Below, in pieces: positions 9,901 to 18,758 of a DNA stretch of 64,000 nucleotides. Source of the DNA: Pannonibacter sp051860505 (GTDB taxonomy: Bacteria; Pseudomonadota; Alphaproteobacteria; Rhizobiales; Stappiaceae); assembly GCF_051860505.1 (NCBI RefSeq), contig NZ_JBHYDX010000020.1:1-64000 (forward strand), read 5' to 3'. The notes under the pieces were generated by a model, which did not search any database, was not told where the DNA came from, and worked only from the letters and a program-made list of their open reading frames with translations. Both the position numbers and the translations under genes were made by a program. Numbering within the stretch: the first letter of the stretch is position 1; each line of letters begins with the position of its first letter.

Positions 9901-12414
9901 CAGCGGCTTGACGCCAACGCGCGGCGAACCAGGCAGGACTGGCAGTTCAATGCGACGTTCGACATAGCGACCGCCGGTTTCAACAAGGCGCGTGATCAGC
10001 GAGGCTGTGTAGAGACCGGAACTGGGAGATACCTGCGGAAGGTTGACGGCAAAACGCAGGGCGCCATCGTCATCCGTACGCAGACCTTCTGCAAGGGAAT
10101 CGCGCGTCGGGTACAGGCCCTCGTCGGCAAGGCCGAACTTGAAGCCCGGATAGGCCGGGGCCGTGCGGGTCGGAGCGACGGTGATGTCGCCCTCCAGAAC
10201 CTGGCCGGAGGCCGGCGCGCCATAGAGGAAACGCCCCTCAAGCGACACTTGAGCCGGCACACCGAATGCGAACGCCTTGGCATCTGTGAGAAGTTGGTAA
10301 TCGACGCGTTCGGGCTGGTAATCCTCCAGAAGGAACGTCTTCTGCGCCAGTGGCGCGCCCTTCGGATCCAGGAAGACCTTCATCGACCAGACGCCCTGCT
10401 GGATGCCGGGAGCCAGTTCCAGATCATAGGCGTAACCGCCAAGACCGGCATCATTGATCGTTGTCCGCAGATGCTCAACGCCATCGGGACGTTCAAAGAC
10501 CAGGGTCAGCGGCAGGTCGGTCTGGGCATCCGCGCGGGCATTGCGCAAGAGCGCCTGGGCATGGACCGTTTCACCCGACTTGTAGATGCCTTTCTCGGTC
10601 CAGGCGAAGACATCGAGCGGGCCTGGGGCTTCGCGGCCCTCGACGCCCCGGTCGGACAGGTCGAATGCCGGCTTGCGCAGGTCCAGGAAGGAGTAATCGC
10701 CGTCCTTTGTCTCGGCAACCACCAGCGCGGGCGCACGGCCCCCGCGCCCACGGGTCAGGCCCGGCGCGAAGGTGGCGAGTCCCTTGGCATCTGCAACGCC
10801 CTCGCCAAGGATCTCATTATTGACAGCAACGAGCCGCACCGCAACGCCGTCCAGCGCCTTGGCGGTCGACAGGGAGCGCAGCGAAGCCACCACACCGTCG
10901 GGGCCAGAATAGGCAGCAAGGCCAATGTCGGAGACAATGAACCACTGGGTGGCGCGGGCACCCCATTCATTCTGGGTGTCGAGCTTCGAGCGGGCCGTCA
11001 TGGCGTAGACGCCCGGCTTGAGGTCGAGACCAATATCTTCCAGCGGGATGGCGGTGGTCACGTCGGCGTTGAGCGGGCTGGCGGTGGTCACAACGCCTGA
11101 CCAGAGCTTTTCGCCCAGTTCATCGGCGAGCTGATCGCCCTGATAGGGGGCAAGCTGGCGCAGGAAGCGCTCGTCGCGGATAACATCGACCAGACCACGG
11201 TCGCCGACACGGAAGATTTCTGCCGATACTTCCGTGGTGTTGACGGAAACGATCGGAATGGTGGCATCCTTGCCTTTCGGCAAGACATAGGCACGACCGA
11301 GGAAGTTCACCGAGGGAGAACGATCGCGGACATAGAGCGTCAGCTCGGCCGACTTCTCAAGCTTCTCGCCGTCAGCGGACGGAACGCCCGAGCGAACGGT
11401 CACGCCGTAACGGGCACCATGACGCACGCCGGTCACGCAGAGCTGCGCGCCATCGGCGGCAACGGCCGTGCCCGGCTCCCCGGTCACGCGCACGAAGGGC
11501 GAGAGGTCCTCGCCGCGCGGCAATTCTTCTGAGAAGACAACGCAAATGCGCGGCTCGGCGGAATCGGCATCAACCTGGTGGTTGACCACCCGGAAGCCGT
11601 GCTCTGCGATCACCTGGTCATAGCGCTCGCGCAGCGCCGGGCTGTTGTTCAGGGTCAGCGCAAGGCGCAGGGCCTTGATGACCGGTTTCCAGTTTTCATT
11701 GGCGGAGAAGGCACTTGCAATGAGTTCAAGGGCCTTCAGCCGCCCACCTTCGCTCTGCGAGGTCAGATAGGCGTTGATGGCCGAGGACGTGCTGTTCTGC
11801 CGAAGCTCCGAGCGGCGGTTCCAGTCGTCCGGATTCTGGCCGAGTTGGGCGCTGGCAAGACCGGCCCAGGCGGCGGAATCAGCCGCGTCGAGACTGACGA
11901 GGCCGGCATAGTCGGTCTCGGCCTGCTCAAGGCGGCCAGCTGACAGAGCTTCGCCAGCGCGCTTGCGCAGCACGTTTGCACTTTCGGACGGCGTTCCAGT
12001 CAGTCGCGGCAACGACAGGGCATAGCGCTGCGCCTCATCGAGCGTGTATTTCGGCACGAAGGCAAGGTCTGCCTTGCGCGTCGCCGTCACATTCACCTGT
12101 CTGACCTGGCTGGCCACAATCCGCCCGGCAATGGCGCCTCGGAAACTCTGGACTTCTCCTTGAGTGTTCTTCAGGAAACACCAACGGGCGGAGGTGTTGT
12201 AGGTGAAGGCCTGACACTGGGCGTCATCGATACAGGCCGCCTCGCAGGCCGGGAGGTCAATATCCTTCACCGTCCTGTAGTCGCCGCCGAAATAGTCGGC
12301 ATCTGGGATCGTGACGATCTTGCGGTCGGCAGCCGCAAGCGGGCCAGCCAGCGCCAGCGAGAGAAAAGCCATGGCAAGGGGCGCGCGGGCAGCGCGAGCG
12401 AAACTCCACAGCAT
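6937..12414 (-). CDS. bacterial alpha-2-macroglobulin with N-terminal PAN domain
   Basis: This 1825-residue periplasmic protease trap has a signal peptide (about 1-27) ending LAGPLAAA. No lipobox Cys is present, unlike lipoprotein forms such as E. coli ECAM. A PAN/Apple-like domain with paired cysteines (about 30-95) follows, then the chain of macroglobulin domains and the bait region. The thioester motif YGCTEQ has its Cys near residue 1376, and the alpha-helical thioester domain and C-terminal receptor-like domain complete it. The thioester appears intact, so covalent trapping of attacking proteases is expected. I chose the ATG at 12414, which starts MLWSFARAARAP and gives the signal peptide. 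The partner pbpC, which would repair peptidoglycan, is next downstream. Confidence 0.93.
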   Translation of the reverse strand: MLWSFARAARAPLAMAFLSLALAGPLAAADRKIVTIPDADYFGGDYRTVKDIDLPACEAACIDDAQCQAFTYNTSARWCFLKNTQGEVQSFRGAIAGRIVASQVRQVNVTATRKADLAFVPKYTLDEAQRYALSLPRLTGTPSESANVLRKRAGEALSAGRLEQAETDYAGLVSLDAADSAAWAGLASAQLGQNPDDWNRRSELRQNSTSSAINAYLTSQSEGGRLKALELIASAFSANENWKPVIKALRLALTLNNSPALRERYDQVIAEHGFRVVNHQVDADSAEPRICVVFSEELPRGEDLSPFVRVTGEPGTAVAADGAQLCVTGVRHGARYGVTVRSGVPSADGEKLEKSAELTLYVRDRSPSVNFLGRAYVLPKGKDATIPIVSVNTTEVSAEIFRVGDRGLVDVIRDERFLRQLAPYQGDQLADELGEKLWSGVVTTASPLNADVTTAIPLEDIGLDLKPGVYAMTARSKLDTQNEWGARATQWFIVSDIGLAAYSGPDGVVASLRSLSTAKALDGVAVRLVAVNNEILGEGVADAKGLATFAPGLTRGRGGRAPALVVAETKDGDYSFLDLRKPAFDLSDRGVEGREAPGPLDVFAWTEKGIYKSGETVHAQALLRNARADAQTDLPLTLVFERPDGVEHLRTTINDAGLGGYAYDLELAPGIQQGVWSMKVFLDPKGAPLAQKTFLLEDYQPERVDYQLLTDAKAFAFGVPAQVSLEGRFLYGAPASGQVLEGDITVAPTRTAPAYPGFKFGLADEGLYPTRDSLAEGLRTDDDGALRFAVNLPQVSPSSGLYTASLITRLVETGGRYVERRIELPVLPGSPRVGVKPLFSDGVDEGGPAEFEIIVIDGEGVRQAASSLNWTLSRIETRYQWYRSDGNWAYEPVTTSERVGTGKVDVSAEAPAKLSVPVKWGEYRLEVALGGAEPAVTSEIFTAGWYVADAASETPDVLEVGLDKTAYRPGETAVLRMKPQFDGIAVVNVFSGGLLSSEAVPVTAGEASIDVRITEDWGTGAYVTATLYRPMDLEAKRMPARALGLSWAQVEPGNRKLAVEIDAPATLLPRSTLETSVRIANLEAGEKAYLTLAAVDVGILNLTGYKTPDPATWYFGQRRLGVELRDLYGQLIDRTAGTRGQVRSGGDGGSSMQAPPPDEEPVALFSGIVEVGADGRVPVSFEIPDFNGKLRLMAVSWTKAGVGSAERDVEVRDPVVMSASLPRFLAPGDTSRILVEIDNVDGPAGSYRLVANADGPVSFTGATEQAVDLAPGKKTELRLPVSAGAGTGDAVIELAITGPDGTSASKTLALGVRDTQPFITTREVYALEPGNSVSVGASALDGYRTGTVTVALAAGGAAEIDVPGLLAALDRYPYGCTEQTTSRALPLLYLNEVAEGVGLGTDEALRARVTKAIQDVLANQNSGGSFGLWNSYGNTDTWLDAYVADFLVRAREKGYDVPEVAYSAALDSLQNRISYASDFSEGGEGIAYALYVLARTGRASIGDLRYYMDVKLGDFATPLAKAQIAASLALYGETDRSGTGFKAAIDDLPMQRAGLFREDFGSPLRDGAGVLSYLAEARSPVSSQSVTDFVARQQSFTPVPSTQDMAWLLLAAREANEQAKSARLALDGELQPGKLGWSFTGGEVMAKDVSLSNQGDQRTNVVLSITGQPSAPLPGGGQGFNITRTFYDLDGNEIDPAAVPYNTRMAVVIEVEPLSENNGRLLVVDRLPGGVVIDNPRLVRSGDIGALDWLTTIDQPDHVEFRTDQFVVSVDQRNFGDPVLTFAYLARAVTPGSYTLPPASVEDMYQADRGAITDTGRFEVLGPVR

Positions 12415-12587
12415 GATCGTCCTCCGGGGCGGCGATTCAGGGCGTGCCGCCTGTTGTTCAGGCAAAAATTCGAAACGCAAACGATGCCACGGGAAATTGT
12501 GGCAAATGCTCATGACAATACGATGGGAGCATCGCGGGCGGCGGGGCATCCGTCAAGCGCGATAGCGGCAACTGGAGCAGGCGAAGG

Positions 12588-13241
12588 TTAACCGGCCGGG
12601 TTCAGGTGCCGGCGCAAGGCTGCAACGAGAGCCAGCACCTCGCTTGCTGCCTTGCCGCGCGGATCGGTTTCAAGTGCCGTCAGCCCCTGCCCCATCGAGG
12701 CGGCAAAGGCCGTGCGGTTGCCCAGAACCGGATCCAGCCGGGCGAAGCCGGATGAGGCAATGGCCTCACTGACATCGCCGGTGAGCGCGGCCCGTGGCGG
12801 AACCCGGTTGAGCACCAGGACGGCCGCCTTGTCCTCGCGCCGTGCCATTTCGAAAGTCTGGCCGGTCGCCCAAAGATCTACGAGCGTTGGCTGCACCGGA
12901 ACAATCACCAGATCGGCGGCATCGATCGCGGGACGGGCATCGACATCGGTCTTGGGCGGGGTGTCGATGAGAACGAAATCATGGTCGCGGGCGAGGCCTC
13001 GCGCCTCGCGCCGGGCGCCCCAGCCGCTGGCGGTGCGCAAGGTCAGGCCGGTTGCCGCCTCGCCAAGCCGCGCCTCGCGCGCCTCATACCAGGTGCCGAG
13101 CGAGCCCTGCGGGTCGACATCGAGAATGGCAATGCGCAGGCGCGGATCGGCATGCGCCAGACCGAGCGCCAGATGGGTCGTGACTGTAGTCTTGCCCGAG
13201 CCACCCTTCTGCTGGGCAATCGTGAGGATCGTTCCGGTCAT
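12588..13241 (-). CDS. solo ParA/MinD-type P-loop ATPase
   Basis: The 217-residue protein has the deviant Walker A motif QQKGGSGKTT (about 9-18), LDVDPQGSLGTW (switch region) and VLIDTPP (Walker B). That places it in the ParA/MinD/Soj family of positioning ATPases. There is no ParB, parS-like repeat or MinC/MinE gene nearby. It is a solo ParA and could position a cellular cargo such as a chemoreceptor, carboxysome-like body or pole factor, or assist division. The neighbours on the same strand are an MltB-type transglycosylase (70 bases upstream) and the alpha-2-macroglobulin gene, so a link to the cell envelope is possible but unproven. Confidence 0.85.
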   Translation of the reverse strand: MTGTILTIAQQKGGSGKTTVTTHLALGLAHADPRLRIAILDVDPQGSLGTWYEAREARLGEAATGLTLRTASGWGARREARGLARDHDFVLIDTPPKTDVDARPAIDAADLVIVPVQPTLVDLWATGQTFEMARREDKAAVLVLNRVPPRAALTGDVSEAIASSGFARLDPVLGNRTAFAASMGQGLTALETDPRGKAASEVLALVAALRRHLNPAG

Positions 13242-13311
13242 CCGCTACTCCCGACCGGCGCGGCTCTCCTCCAGCCACACCCGTGAACCTGACACGCCCT
13301 GCCCGTTTGGA

Positions 13312-14520
13312 TCAGTCGCCCCCCAGCGCCTGATAGATGCGGTAGCCCGGACGACCGGTCGGCTGCAAGCCATAGTTTGCCTCGGCCCGCTTGATTGCTT
13401 CCCGCGTCGCAGGACCGACGCGTCCGTCGATCTCGTCGTTGTAAAAGCCTTTTTCCGCAAGCCGCTTCTGCAGGTTGAGCCGCTGCGCCCGTGACAGGCC
13501 CGGATCCTCGGTCGGCCAGGCCGCCTTGAACGGTTCACCGCCGGATATCAGCTGTGACAGCAGCGCGATTGCCAGACCATAGGATTGCGAAGCGTTGTAG
13601 GAAAACAGGGCGTCGAAATTGCGCGTGACCAGAAAGGCGGGCCCCGCGTTTCCGGCCGGCAGGATCAGGCCGGCCTCCAGCCCCCCCGACAGCGACTTGC
13701 CATCCAGACGCACAAGGCCGCGTTTGGCCCAGGTCGCAAGGGTCGCCCGCTCCCGGCGCCCGACGGGGCCCTTGTAGCCGTTCGGCAACTTGACCTCATA
13801 GCCCCAGGGGCGGCCCTTTTCCCAGCCAGCGTCCTTAAGGAAATTCGCGGTTGAGGCCAGCGCGTCGGCTGTGGTGTCGACCAGATCCTTGCGTCCGTCG
13901 CGATCAAAGTCGACGGCAAGGCGCAGATAGGTAGTGGGCATGAATTGCGTCTGCCCGAAGGCCCCGGCCCAGGAGCCCTGGAATTTGTCGACGGGAACGT
14001 CGCCGCGATTGGCGATGAGCAACGTCTTCATCAGTTCATCGCGAAAATAGTTGGCCCGCCGGCCACCGGCGCAGGCCAGGTTGGCAAGGGCATGAGGGGT
14101 ATAGAAATCCCCCTTGGCCTTGCCGTAGTCACTTTCAATGCCCCAGACCGCGACGACCACATGCCGTTCGACGCCAAAGGCCTTCTCGACCGCAGCCAGC
14201 GTCTTGGCGTGCTGCTTCAGCAGAGCCTCGCCATCCTTGATCCGCTGTTCGTCGACCAGAAAGGCCATGTAGTCCCAGATGGGCGTCTCGTACTCTGGCT
14301 GGCTCGAGGAAAAGCGGATGACCCGCTCATCTGCCTTGGCGGTCGCCAGCATACGGGCGATGATATCGGGGCGAATGCCCTGAGCCTCTGCCTCACGGGA
14401 CAGGCGCGCCACACAGGCTTCAATGGCCTGTGCAGGGCCGGCGTTCGTCAACAGGACAGCCGCAGCCAGCAAAAGGCCTGCCCCCGTCTGCCGTGCGAGT
14501 GTCCACTTCCGAATCGTCAT
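13312..14520 (-). CDS. lytic murein transglycosylase, MltB family, with peptidoglycan-binding domain
   Basis: The 402-residue exported enzyme cleaves the MurNAc-GlcNAc bond to form 1,6-anhydro ends. A signal peptide (LLLAAAVLLTNAGPAQA) precedes the catalytic domain. The motif GIESDYG carries the catalytic Glu, and GAFGQTQFMPTTYLRLAVDFDRDGR follows in the MltB/SLT_2 style. A C-terminal PG_binding_1 domain (about 340-402) reads LQKRLAEKGFYNDEIDGRVG. The ATG at 14520 is preceded by GGAGAAG and gives the signal peptide, whereas a longer frame to 14661 has no support. A paralogue lies at 57110-58366. Confidence 0.92.
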   Translation of the reverse strand: MTIRKWTLARQTGAGLLLAAAVLLTNAGPAQAIEACVARLSREAEAQGIRPDIIARMLATAKADERVIRFSSSQPEYETPIWDYMAFLVDEQRIKDGEALLKQHAKTLAAVEKAFGVERHVVVAVWGIESDYGKAKGDFYTPHALANLACAGGRRANYFRDELMKTLLIANRGDVPVDKFQGSWAGAFGQTQFMPTTYLRLAVDFDRDGRKDLVDTTADALASTANFLKDAGWEKGRPWGYEVKLPNGYKGPVGRRERATLATWAKRGLVRLDGKSLSGGLEAGLILPAGNAGPAFLVTRNFDALFSYNASQSYGLAIALLSQLISGGEPFKAAWPTEDPGLSRAQRLNLQKRLAEKGFYNDEIDGRVGPATREAIKRAEANYGLQPTGRPGYRIYQALGGD

Positions 14521-14624
14521 CGCCGCTTCTCCACTGGTCTTTCCACTATGCCGGAGCGGCAGCTGAAGGCCAACGGACAGGAGACGGCAGTCTCGCCGAT
14601 TGCCGACAACGGTCAATGCAAATG

Positions 14625-14658
14625 AAAAGGGCGCCACCGGTTCCGGCAGCGCCCTCTT
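14625..14658 (-). terminator. terminator at the end of the phn operon
   Basis: AGGGCGC (14628-14634) pairs with GCGCCCT (14649-14655) around an inner CCGG/CCGG stem. In the leftward direction it is followed by TTTT. It begins about 25 bases past the last phnE stop. Confidence 0.8.
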
Positions 14659-14679
14659 CAATCACAACACCCATGGGGA

Positions 14680-16014
14680 TCAGTTGCTGCCCTCGATCAG
14701 CTTGCGACGCAGCCAGCTCGACAGGCTGTCCATAGCGCTGACCAGGATCAGGGTCAGGATGATGATGTAGGCCACGTTCTCCCAGTCCCGGGAGGTTTTC
14801 ATCGTCTCGACAAGAACCAGACCGATACCACCTGCCCCCAGCGCCCCGATCACCGTGGCCGAACGGGTGTTGGATTCCAGATAGTAAAGGCCCTGGGACA
14901 AGAGTACCGGAAGGATCTGCGGAATGACGCCGAAACGATAGGACTGCAACTGGTTCGCGCCTGTCGAGTTAACACCTTCAAGCTGCTTTCCGTCAATGTT
15001 CTCAAGTGCTTCGGAGAACATCTTGCCAAGCGTACCCATATCAGTGATGGCAATTGCCAGTGAACCGGTAAGCGGGCCGAGGCCGAAGGCGCGGATGAAG
15101 ATCAGCGACCAGATCAGCGAGTCCACTGTACGGACAAAGTCGAACAATCGCCGCACTGCAAACCGGACCGCCATGGAGGGCGTGAAGTTCCGAGCCGCAA
15201 GGAATGCCAGCGGGAGCGCCAGGATAAAGGCGGTCAAGGTGCCGAGGACGGCCATCAGCAGCGTTTCGAACAGGGCGACAGCAATGACCCCATGCTGCCA
15301 GTCCTGATTGCCCCAGAAAGTGCTCCACACAAGGCTTGCATTCGACTGCGCAGGATCGAGACGGTCCGCCGAAAACACCAGGGACATGACTGCACCAGCG
15401 CTCATGCCGTGCAGGGGCGAATTGAACGGGAACCAGAAATTCTCCCACCCAAAGAAGTAACGATGCACTTCGATCTTCGACCTGGAGACCTGGACACGGC
15501 GATCAAACGTGGGACGCGCGTCGAATTTCTGTTCGTTTCCGGTAATCCACTCAGGCGTCGGTCCGGGCAATGTCACCTGAACCTTGTCGTCCACAACCGT
15601 CGCGATGATAAGGCCGTAGTCCGGGACGTTAAATTCGAGCGTCGGGCCGTCGATCTGGGCAAGGTATCCGTCCCCGAGATCAATGGTTGTCCGATTGCCC
15701 TCGATTGCAACCCACTCCGGGCTGGTGCCCTTCGCATAGGTGGCCGTGCGCTCGCCTTCGATTGCAATCGTCAAATCACCACGGCGCAGGTTCTGCTCGA
15801 CATGGACCTTATGATAGATCGTGTCGACGCCGAGCAGTGCCGCGCGCTGCGGATCCGCGTTGCCGAGGATGGCTGATACATCGAATGCCATCCAGGCATA
15901 GGCGAGATAGGCAAGAACGAGCAGGGGAATGCCAACGGCCCGCATCATACGGTCGCGAATGGCGCGTTGGGCAAGCTCGAGATTGGATCCCGAAGGGAGG
16001 GTGGCGGCGGTCAT
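14680..16014 (-). CDS. phnE: phosphonate-type ABC transporter permease PhnE (long form)
   Basis: The 444-residue inner-membrane permease has an N-terminal membrane segment (about 27-50) and a roughly 150-residue periplasmic insert. A five- to six-helix BPD_transp_1 domain follows, with the EAA-like loop 'GKMFSEALENIDGKQLEGVNSTGA'. The insert makes it longer than its partner PhnE (282 residues), the usual asymmetry in phnCDE1E2 sets. It starts 15 bases after the other permease stops and ends the operon before a terminator. The family moves phosphonates, phosphite or phosphate, and the sequence does not say which. Confidence 0.92.
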   Translation of the reverse strand: MTAATLPSGSNLELAQRAIRDRMMRAVGIPLLVLAYLAYAWMAFDVSAILGNADPQRAALLGVDTIYHKVHVEQNLRRGDLTIAIEGERTATYAKGTSPEWVAIEGNRTTIDLGDGYLAQIDGPTLEFNVPDYGLIIATVVDDKVQVTLPGPTPEWITGNEQKFDARPTFDRRVQVSRSKIEVHRYFFGWENFWFPFNSPLHGMSAGAVMSLVFSADRLDPAQSNASLVWSTFWGNQDWQHGVIAVALFETLLMAVLGTLTAFILALPLAFLAARNFTPSMAVRFAVRRLFDFVRTVDSLIWSLIFIRAFGLGPLTGSLAIAITDMGTLGKMFSEALENIDGKQLEGVNSTGANQLQSYRFGVIPQILPVLLSQGLYYLESNTRSATVIGALGAGGIGLVLVETMKTSRDWENVAYIIILTLILVSAMDSLSSWLRRKLIEGSN

Positions 16015-16029
16015 TGTCCTGTGCTCCCG

Positions 16030-16878
16030 TCAGTGACGCGCTGCGCCGGTCAACCGGGCGCGCAGGTATGAGGACGTCTGGTCGATGATGATGATGGCCA
16101 GGAACAGCAGCAGGAACAGAGCCGCCGTGTCATCGCCAGCCCCCTGGCCCCAACCGATGGACCGGCGCAGTTCCGAGCCGATGCCGCCGGCGCCGACGAA
16201 GCCAAGGATCGCCGAAGCACGCACGTTGATTTCAAGGCGGAGCAGAAAGTAGCTGAGATAGTTCGGCGCGACCTGCGGCAGGACCGCAAAACGGATGCGC
16301 TGGATCCAGCTGCCGCCGACCGCTTTCAAACCTTCAATCGGCTTGCGGTCGATGTTCTCGTTGACTTCCGAGAACAGCTTGCCGAGCGCACCCGCCGTGT
16401 GGAAGGCCACCGCGATCATGGCCGGGATCGGGCTTGAGCCAAGCAGGAAGATCAGAAAAAGCGCGATGACCAACTCGGGAAAGGCACGCATGACATCCAT
16501 GACGCGGCGCGTCACCGGGATCAACGGAGGCCAGACATCCAGGTTGCGCGTGCTCGCAAAGGACAGGCCCATCGCAAGGAAGCCGCCAATGATCGTTGCG
16601 ACGAACGCGATGTTGAGGGTCTCGATCAGGGCAGGGAAAAAATGCCACATCAGACCAAGCAGTCCGAAGAGCCCAAGATCCCATGCTTCGATCACGATCT
16701 CGGACGGATAGTCGAAGAACTTGGTGAGGCCGGTCAGGAAACTGCCTGAGTTGAGTTCATTTGCTTCGCTGTAGCCCCAGGCCATCATGGCGACGACGAG
16801 AAGCACAGCCCCAAACGAATACAACTGCCGTTGCCGGCGCATGGCGAGCACGCTGGTGCCAAGGTCGATCACGGCCAT
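16030..16878 (-). CDS. phnE: phosphonate-type ABC transporter permease PhnE (short form)
   Basis: This is a 282-residue permease with about six membrane helices and the cytoplasmic coupling loop GKLFSEVNENIDRKPIEGLKA, closely matching its larger partner. I chose the ATG at 16878, which follows an AGGAGT ribosome site and starts MAVIDLGTS. The open frame to 16929 runs back into the hairpin that separates phnD from phnE. The two permeases should form the heterodimeric channel of the phnC-phnD transporter. Confidence 0.92.
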   Translation of the reverse strand: MAVIDLGTSVLAMRRQRQLYSFGAVLLVVAMMAWGYSEANELNSGSFLTGLTKFFDYPSEIVIEAWDLGLFGLLGLMWHFFPALIETLNIAFVATIIGGFLAMGLSFASTRNLDVWPPLIPVTRRVMDVMRAFPELVIALFLIFLLGSSPIPAMIAVAFHTAGALGKLFSEVNENIDRKPIEGLKAVGGSWIQRIRFAVLPQVAPNYLSYFLLRLEINVRASAILGFVGAGGIGSELRRSIGWGQGAGDDTAALFLLLFLAIIIIDQTSSYLRARLTGAARH

Positions 16879-16895
16879 TCCGAACTCCTGTTGAG

Positions 16896-16927
16896 AAAAG
16901 GCGGCCCCGGGTGAACCCGGAGCCGCC
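16896..16927 (-). terminator. intercistronic hairpin between phnD and phnE
   Basis: A long GC-rich stem, GGCGGC...CCGGG against CCCGG...GCCGCC with one mismatch and a four-base loop, is followed leftward by TTTT. It sits between the phnD stop and the ribosome site of phnE. It probably acts as a partial terminator or 3' RNA stabiliser, giving more binding protein than permease. Confidence 0.7.
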
Positions 16928-16945
16928 AAAGTCAGTCAGACGAAC

Positions 16946-17863
16946 TCAGTTGCCGGCAGCGCGGCGAACTTCGACGATGTTCTCATAAGCGGAGTGGTTG
17001 ATCGGCTTGAGACCGAGCACTTCGCCAGCCATGAAGCTGTAGGCGCATTCCTTGTCCATGAAGCCGAGCGAGGCGAGCATGCCGGTGATGTCGACCTTGA
17101 CGCGCTCCGGCAGGGCCTTGCGCAGAACGATCGGGCCTTCGACGATGATCGGGGACTTCCAGATCTCGACGAGCTGGGTCATGTCGACCAGACCAGCGTC
17201 GGCAGCCTTGCGCAGGGCACCCGAGTTGTAGCCATCTTCCCATTCGCCAAGGCCATCGGCCCAGGTGACGCTGGCCGGATAGTCGCCGTTGAACACGCCA
17301 ACGATCGACTGCTCATGGCCACCCGAGGTGACGACTTCCGAGAAGAACTCGCCGTTCTTCGTGGAATAGCCAGCCTTGTTCAGCTCATAGCTCGGGATGA
17401 GGTAGCCCGAGGTGGAGTTCGGGTCACCAAGAGCAAACTTCTTGCCCTTCAGGTCGTCCAGCGACTTGATGCCGCTGTCAGCGCGGGCAAAGCCGATGGC
17501 ATGATAGCCAAAGGTGCCATCGACGTTGACCTTGACGAGAACCGGCTCAACAGCTTCCGGATCGGTCAGGTAAACCTTGGCATAAGCAGAAGCGCCGAGC
17601 CAGGCCATGTCGAGGTTACCGCCGAGCAGGCCTTCGATCACGCCGTTGTAGTCGGCCGGAGCGAAGATCTTGGTCGGAACGCCGAGCAGCTCTTCGGTCT
17701 TGGCGCGAATGCACTCGTTGGAGCGCAGGCGGTCGGACGAGTTCTCACCGCCGAGGATGCCGATGCGGAATTCGGTGATTTTTTCCTGAGCGAGAGCCGG
17801 GGTGGCCATCAGGGCGATCATGCTGACTGCGGCAGCGGACGCAATCTTCGAGAAAAGGGTCAT
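16946..17863 (-). CDS. phnD: phosphonate-type periplasmic binding protein PhnD
   Basis: The 305-residue protein has a signal peptide (MTLFSKIASAAAVSMIALMA, ending PALA) and a PhnD-like fold. Recognisable parts are 'FRIGILGGENSSDRLRSNE' near the start, the segment GLLGGNLDMAWLGASAY, and the GDPNSTSGYLIPSYEL loop that contacts the oxyanion in family structures. It collects phosphonate, phosphite or phosphate in the periplasm for PhnC/PhnE. It lies 52 bases after phnC, and a hairpin follows it. Confidence 0.93.
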   Translation of the reverse strand: MTLFSKIASAAAVSMIALMATPALAQEKITEFRIGILGGENSSDRLRSNECIRAKTEELLGVPTKIFAPADYNGVIEGLLGGNLDMAWLGASAYAKVYLTDPEAVEPVLVKVNVDGTFGYHAIGFARADSGIKSLDDLKGKKFALGDPNSTSGYLIPSYELNKAGYSTKNGEFFSEVVTSGGHEQSIVGVFNGDYPASVTWADGLGEWEDGYNSGALRKAADAGLVDMTQLVEIWKSPIIVEGPIVLRKALPERVKVDITGMLASLGFMDKECAYSFMAGEVLGLKPINHSAYENIVEVRRAAGN

Positions 17864-17915
17864 ATCCGGTTACTCCGAGGATAAAGACGAGTGATGACGG
17901 AAGGGGTGCAGCGGA

Positions 17916-18758
17916 TCAAACCGCCGCTGCCGCAGGGGTCATCTGCCCGGCGGAAACTGAAGAAAGGTGCGGATGCGCTGCGGGCGCCTCCAGGGCGGTG
18001 GAAGTTGCAGCCTCGTTGAAGCTGTCATCCGCACCGTAGATCTCACGGGCAACATCCGTGGTCAGCGCTTCAGGAGCGCCGTCGAACACGATGTCCCCGT
18101 CCCGCATGCCGATCACGCGCTCGCAATAGCGGCGGGCGGTGTCGAGCGTATGGAGATTGCAGATGACGATTTTGTTGTCGCGGTCGTGGATTTCGCGCAG
18201 GGCGTCCATAACGATCTGGGCATTCATCGGATCAAGCGAGGCGATCGGCTCGTCGGCGAGGACGAGTTGCGGCTCCTGGACCAGGGCGCGGGCGATGGCG
18301 ACGCGCTGCTGCTGACCACCGGAGAGTTCTTCGGCGCGCTTGATGGCTTCCTGCGAAATGCCAAGGCGATCCAAAGCCATCAGAGCACGCTCGATGTCCT
18401 CCTTGCTGAAGACGTTGAACAGGCTTTTCAGGGTCGAGTGGCCATTGAGACGGCCGAGCATCACATTGGTGACTACGTCAAGACGCGGCACAAGGTTGAA
18501 CTGCTGGAACACCATGGCGCAATCGCGCTGCCAGCGGCGCTTTTCAGCCCCGGTAAGGCTCAGCACGTCGCGGCCGTCGAACATGATCTTGCCGGCGGAC
18601 GCAGGCGTCAGACGGTTGATCATACGCAAAAGCGTCGACTTGCCAGCACCGGACCGACCAATGATGCCGACCATCTGCGGCTTGTCGATCGAAAAGGTGA
18701 CGTTGTTGACGGCTGTGCGCGAGCCGAACTGCTTGGTTACGCCTTCAAAGGTGATCAC
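17916..18758 (-). CDS. phnC: phosphonate-type ABC transporter ATPase PhnC
   Basis: The 280-residue ATPase has Walker A GRSGAGKSTLLR, Q-loop VFQQFNLVPRLDV, signature LSGGQQQRVAIARAL and Walker B LVLADEPIASLDP. It is first in the phnC-phnD-phnE-phnE operon. The roughly 30-residue C-terminal tail after the ABC domain (rich in Ala, Ser and Pro) is longer than usual and has no recognisable domain. No C-P lyase genes (phnG-M) are in the window. Confidence 0.93.
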   Translation of the reverse strand: MITFEGVTKQFGSRTAVNNVTFSIDKPQMVGIIGRSGAGKSTLLRMINRLTPASAGKIMFDGRDVLSLTGAEKRRWQRDCAMVFQQFNLVPRLDVVTNVMLGRLNGHSTLKSLFNVFSKEDIERALMALDRLGISQEAIKRAEELSGGQQQRVAIARALVQEPQLVLADEPIASLDPMNAQIVMDALREIHDRDNKIVICNLHTLDTARRYCERVIGMRDGDIVFDGAPEALTTDVAREIYGADDSFNEAATSTALEAPAAHPHLSSVSAGQMTPAAAAV

